From: Cytauxzoon felis
Taxonomy: Eukaryota; Apicomplexa; Aconoidasida; Piroplasmida; Theileriidae
NCBI GenBank assembly: GCA_020283715.1
Contig: JAIQCW010000229.1
Coordinates: 1 to 33,633, forward strand
Direction of reading: 5' to 3'
Length of the DNA stretch: 33,633 nucleotides
The position numbers and the translations under genes are program-made. The notes below the pieces were generated by a model that worked only from the letters and a program-made list of their open reading frames with translations, was not told where the DNA came from and did no database searches. Numbering within the stretch: the stretch's first letter is position 1; each line of letters begins with the position of its first letter. Positions 32,988 through 33,633 of the stretch are shown in pieces.

Positions 32988-33633
32988 ATGATTATTTTAT
33001 TTTATTGTATATGTTATTTATTATATATTAATGTATTGTGTGTAGAGGATGATATAAATCATGTAGTTAATAAAACTATAAGTGGTTTAGGTGAGGTAGA
33101 CTAATGATTTATTTCAATATTATATAGAATATCTCGGTTGTGGTTATGATGCCTTGAGTAATGACAATTCAGAAGTTGAGTATGGTATAAATATGAATTA
33201 TAAAGGACCAGTAATTAAATTTCATTGGTCTAATGATATAAAGAATTTGAATAATACATTAGACTGGGTACATCCAATTGATACATTTATATATAATTAT
33301 CCTAATTGTAATATTAAATCAGAAGTATATTAGCACTATATAATCAAATTATAAATTATAGATTACATCATCTGATATATCAACTAAAATTAATTCTAAT
33401 ATAACACTTAATATTATTAATGGGGATATTGAGAATAGTAATAATAATAATATAAATAATATTAAAGATAATTTAATTAATACTGTATATTGTTCAAGTT
33501 ATATTACAGGTACTATATTTAATAGTAATAGGTATATCTATTATAATATAAATATGTTAATATCTATTTTATAGTGACTTTACTAATGAATTTATAAAAT
33601 CATTATATAATATTAAAAAAATAATTAAAAAAA
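32988..33633 (+). CDS. Perforin-like (MACPF) secreted protein, 3' end outside window
   Basis: Exons seen: 32988-33090, 33128-33324, 33362-33531, and 33575 to the window edge. The first exon is a signal peptide (MIILFYCICYLLYINVLC). The second opens with EYLGCGYDALSND and GPVIKFHW. This corresponds to the LGxGYDxxxGNP segment and following strand that begin the MACPF region of apicomplexan perforin-like proteins, pore-forming proteins used in egress and cell traversal. The rest seen here is Asn-rich, and the core membrane-inserting region lies beyond the window, so the assignment rests on this N-terminal block. Introns are 37-43 nt. The donor at 33091 (GTGAGG) and the alternative donor at 33532 were chosen because only they keep frame. 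Confidence 0.65.

Overview
The window looks like nuclear DNA of a piroplasm (Theileria / Cytauxzoon / T. equi-like apicomplexan). It is very AT-rich, has eukaryotic genes with many tiny GT-AG introns (about 35-60 nt) and very short intergenic gaps. It also carries apicomplexan marker families: a 6-Cys (s48/45) secreted protein, a perforin-like MACPF protein, organelle-targeted proteins with N-terminal signal peptides, and lineage-specific polytopic membrane proteins resembling the Theileria Tpr families. Species cannot be fixed from the sequence alone. Exon structures below were built by hand from splice motifs, frame and protein-family conservation; no transcript data were available.

Layout. 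1-1395: Tpr-like membrane protein, cut by the left edge. 1548-2232: composite repeat. 2247-4055 (-): 6-Cys protein. 4356-6207 (+): CaMKK/ELM1-like protein kinase. 6331-8560 (+): KRR1. 8644-10021 (+): syntaxin. 10329-11056 (-): organellar ribosomal protein L22. 11287-15390 (+): Na+/H+ exchanger. 15448-19045: two composite repeats flanking a large Tpr-like gene (15888-18436, -) whose 3' end runs into a repeat. 19116-20959 (-): ENT-like transporter. 20960-23246: gene-poor, with one repeat. 23247-24617 (+): third Tpr-like gene. About 24933-26753 (+): Cys-rich variant-antigen-like gene. 27151-28622 (+): SF3A2. 28617-31646 (-): DnaJ/thioredoxin-fold protein. 32003-32969 (+): UBE2W-type E2 with a signal peptide. 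32988 to the right edge (+): perforin-like protein.

The dominant unexplained signal is a family of modular fold-back elements, about 22 copies in 33.6 kb. Each has outer arms based on CCACYTGAGGT / ACCTCARGTGG. Inside the arms is a shuffled set of short hairpin modules (CCAC-loop-GTGG, GTCT-TGC-AGAC, CTCT-AA-AGAG or CCGT-AA-ACGG, GCCAC...GTGGC). All 14 introns longer than 300 nt in my models contain one; none of the introns shorter than 70 nt does. Some copies carry central cargo: a ~230-nt sequence in three introns, a ~300-nt AT-rich block in three intergenic copies, and in one intron an antisense fragment of a Cys-rich gene. Three introns in two genes share sequence that begins exactly at the 5' splice site, which suggests introner-like copying or conversion. 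One copy lies in frame in the last exon of KRR1, and another supplies the C-terminus of a Tpr-like gene.

Most single-copy genes here are housekeeping (signalling, ribosome biogenesis, SNARE, splicing, chaperone). They are interleaved with parasite surface or secreted families, so the window mixes conserved core with expanding lineage-specific genes and repeats.
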